IMG/VR virus record: IMGVR_UViG_3300017757_000178
Location: 1-22,434 of that record
Length of the DNA stretch: 22,434 nt
Source: a virus
Direction: 5' to 3' (one strand)
Below, one piece after another: positions 22,335 to 22,434 of this stretch; position 1 is the first letter of the stretch, and each line of letters opens with the position of its first letter. The translations under genes and the position numbers were made by a program. Below the pieces are notes generated by a model. It saw nothing but the letters and a program-made list of their open reading frames with translations. It had not been told where the DNA came from and ran no database searches.

Positions 22335-22434
22335 TAGCTGCGATACAGGCGAGCGGTGCCATGTCCAGGCGTCAGACCTAATGAGACGCGGATCTCCATT
22401 TCGAGCTGGCCCATGCGGGCGTTGATCCCCTGCG
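22334..22434 (-). CDS. C-terminal fragment of an unidentified gene (runs off right edge)
   Basis: An open frame enters from the right edge and ends at TAA (22336-22334), giving a C-terminus QGINARMGQLEMEIRVSLG then LTPGHGTARLYRS. The stop shares a base with the next ATG, so the gene belongs to the same operon. By position it may be a head-tail connector, but 33 residues do not allow a call. Confidence 0.6.
   Translation of the reverse strand, partial: QGINARMGQLEMEIRVSLGLTPGHGTARLYRS

Noticed and set aside
1-22434. CRISPR array, transposon ends, integrase or attachment site
   Set aside because: No regularly spaced direct repeats, transposase, recombinase or terminal inverted repeats were found on either strand.

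Overview
The window is the virion-structure region of a long-tailed (siphovirus-like) phage, most likely one infecting a marine cyanobacterium (Synechococcus or Prochlorococcus). The morphotype rests on a 1403-residue tape measure protein, a major tail protein, a lambda G/GT-type chaperone pair and an HK97-fold-like capsid protein. The cyanophage assignment is an inference from the two fibre proteins, whose N-terminal regions, repeats and cupredoxin-like domain resemble those of cyanophage fibres. No host gene, tRNA, integrase, CRISPR array or insertion sequence was seen.

Every gene but one lies on the minus strand, so the operon reads from right to left. In that order: the C-terminus of an unidentified gene (right edge), a head-closure-like protein, an HK97 gp10-like protein, the chaperone G with its frameshift partner T, an HNH endonuclease on the opposite strand, a tail-terminator-like protein, the major tail protein and a same-frame extension behind its amber stop, the tape measure, two small proteins, a large tail-tip candidate, a structural protein, three tiny coupled genes, a cysteine-rich 502-residue protein, a 1248-residue fibre, a 388-residue fibre, a zinc-ribbon protein, a small Cys-containing protein, the scaffold, and finally the N-terminal 197 residues of the major capsid protein (left edge). 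Scaffold and capsid genes thus lie downstream of the whole tail module, and the chaperones lie before the major tail protein; both are unusual.

Three points stand out. First, a short directional element, minus-strand consensus about CGGAACCCTAGGGGC, sits 29 to 35 nt upstream of about ten start codons and farther upstream of two or three more, often touching the preceding stop codon. It may be a promoter, an RNA signal or a gene-boundary sequence, and resembles in logic the start-associated sequences of cluster K mycobacteriophages. Second, G ends in GGGAAAG just before its stop, the lambda slippery heptamer in the lambda register, and the -1 frame runs straight into T. Third, the major tail protein ends in TAG, and the same frame stays open for 187 codons encoding repeat-like sequence, suggesting readthrough or a non-canonical start.

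Two intrinsic-terminator-like hairpins flank the tape measure gene and could set its dosage relative to the abundant tail-tube protein. The fibre genes carry a LamG-like domain, a cupredoxin-like domain with a full set of type-1 copper ligands in amicyanin spacing, tandem fibre repeats, and three copies of one approximately 120-residue domain spread over two neighbouring genes.
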